Shown: in pieces, positions 4,592 through 5,177 of the stretch
How the letters are laid out: every line of letters begins with the position of its first letter
Numbering within the stretch: the stretch's first letter is position 1
Origin: Bacteroidota bacterium
Lineage (GTDB): Bacteria > Bacteroidota > Bacteroidia > Flavobacteriales_F > PHOS-HE28
DNA length: 5,177 bases
Reading direction: 5' to 3'
Assembly (NCBI GenBank): GCA_963169595.1
Contig: CAUJFM010000198.1
Coordinates: 1 to 5,177 of the forward strand
Position numbers and translations under genes: made by a program
Notes under the pieces: generated by a model
Databases searched by the model: none
Told to the model about the DNA's origin: nothing
Seen by the model: only the letters and a program-made list of their open reading frames with translations

Positions 4592-5177
4592 ATGCACGTG
4601 CTCTTCATTCCCAAGTGGTACCCGGGACGCAAGGACCCCCAGTTGGGCGATTTCCTGCGCAAGCAGGCCCAGGCCGCCGATCGCCATGTGCGGATGAGCG
4701 TGCTGTACATCGCCCCGGACAAGGACCAACGCGAAGCGCTCCAGCTGGAGCACACCGTGACCGATGGCCTGTGGGAGCTGCGTTGCTACTACCGCCAGCA
4801 CACGCACCCCTGGGCTCCCGTACGGAAGGCGATGAACCTCCTGCGCTACGCACGCGCCGCGCGGACCGGCATCCACCGCGTGCAGAAGGAACGGGGCGCG
4901 CCGGACCTCATCCACGCCTACATCCTGGTGCGACCCGCGCTGGTCGCGCTCTGGCAACGGTGGTCGGACCGCACGCCCTTCCTGGCGAGCGAGCAGAGCA
5001 GCGAGTACCTCGATGGCACCTTCGCACGCAAGAGCCGCTTCCACAAGGCCCTGTGCCGCTGGCTTTGCGGTCGCGCCTCGGCCGTAACAGCGGTGAGCCC
5101 CTGGTTGGGCGACGCCCTCGTGGGCCATGGCCTCTGCACGACCTACGATGTGGTGCCCAACGTGGTGCCCGGCCTGG
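4592..5177 (+). CDS. Glycosyltransferase, GT4-like, N-terminal half (3' truncated by window)
   Basis: 195 codons are visible without a stop; the gene runs off the right end. The sequence matches the acceptor-binding N-terminal Rossmann domain of GT4 (GT-B fold) glycosyltransferases, which transfer sugars from nucleotide-sugars during polysaccharide or glycolipid synthesis at the cytoplasmic face of the membrane. Diagnostic segments are HVLFIPKWYPG (residues 2-12), the first strand and glycine loop; PDLIHAY (104-110); PFLASEQSSEYL (129-140); and ASAVTAVSPWLGDAL (162-176) followed by YDVVPNVV (185-192), the usual lead into the second domain. The donor-binding domain lies beyond the window, so sugar specificity cannot be judged. 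The ATG at 4592 gives the canonical family start. Its neighbours in the window are not polysaccharide genes; any cluster must lie to the right. Confidence 0.92.
   Translation, partial: MHVLFIPKWYPGRKDPQLGDFLRKQAQAADRHVRMSVLYIAPDKDQREALQLEHTVTDGLWELRCYYRQHTHPWAPVRKAMNLLRYARAARTGIHRVQKERGAPDLIHAYILVRPALVALWQRWSDRTPFLASEQSSEYLDGTFARKSRFHKALCRWLCGRASAVTAVSPWLGDALVGHGLCTTYDVVPNVVPGL

Overview
The window reads as chromosomal DNA of a GC-rich member of the Bacteroidota, most likely Flavobacteriales-like. Three things point there. No gene has a convincing Shine-Dalgarno sequence. A perfect TAnnTTTG -7 element, the promoter element of that phylum, lies upstream of a tRNA gene, and close variants lie just before several start codons. 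The metal transporter carries a cysteine-rich tail that I associate with Bacteroidota homologues. The assignment is inference; no rRNA or phylogenetic marker is present.

Layout. Positions 1-383 hold no convincing gene but contain a mosaic of direct and inverted repeats: two copies of a ~59-nt core, a 16-nt exact repeat and two hairpins. Next is a DinB-family protein (396-887, +), convergent with the Na+/H+ antiporter nhaA (913-2079, -). Upstream of nhaA on the same strand are a DUF2892 (YgaP-type) membrane protein (2156-2359, -) and an unannotated-looking 42-residue single-span membrane peptide (2377-2505, -). Divergent from these is a cation diffusion facilitator (2611-3606, +) followed closely by a Prx6/1-Cys-type peroxiredoxin (3651-4295, +) and a strong terminator (4312-4339). 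A tRNA-His(GTG) gene lies on the minus strand (4394-4467). The window ends inside a GT4-like glycosyltransferase (4592-5177, +, 3' truncated).

How the genes may work together. NhaA (Na+/H+ and pH homeostasis), the CDF exporter (divalent metals) and the peroxiredoxin (peroxide removal) form a plausible ion/oxidative-stress neighbourhood. The close CDF-peroxiredoxin spacing suggests co-transcription. DinB, tRNA-His and the glycosyltransferase look like unrelated neighbours.

The most interesting signals are four. First, a (T/C)TTG element sits exactly four bases before the preferred ATG of four genes, suggesting leaderless transcripts. Second, there is the repeat mosaic at the left edge. Third, there is the small membrane gene beside DUF2892. 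Fourth, tRNA-His has an apparent U:U mismatch in its acceptor stem. I found no clearly new multi-gene system.
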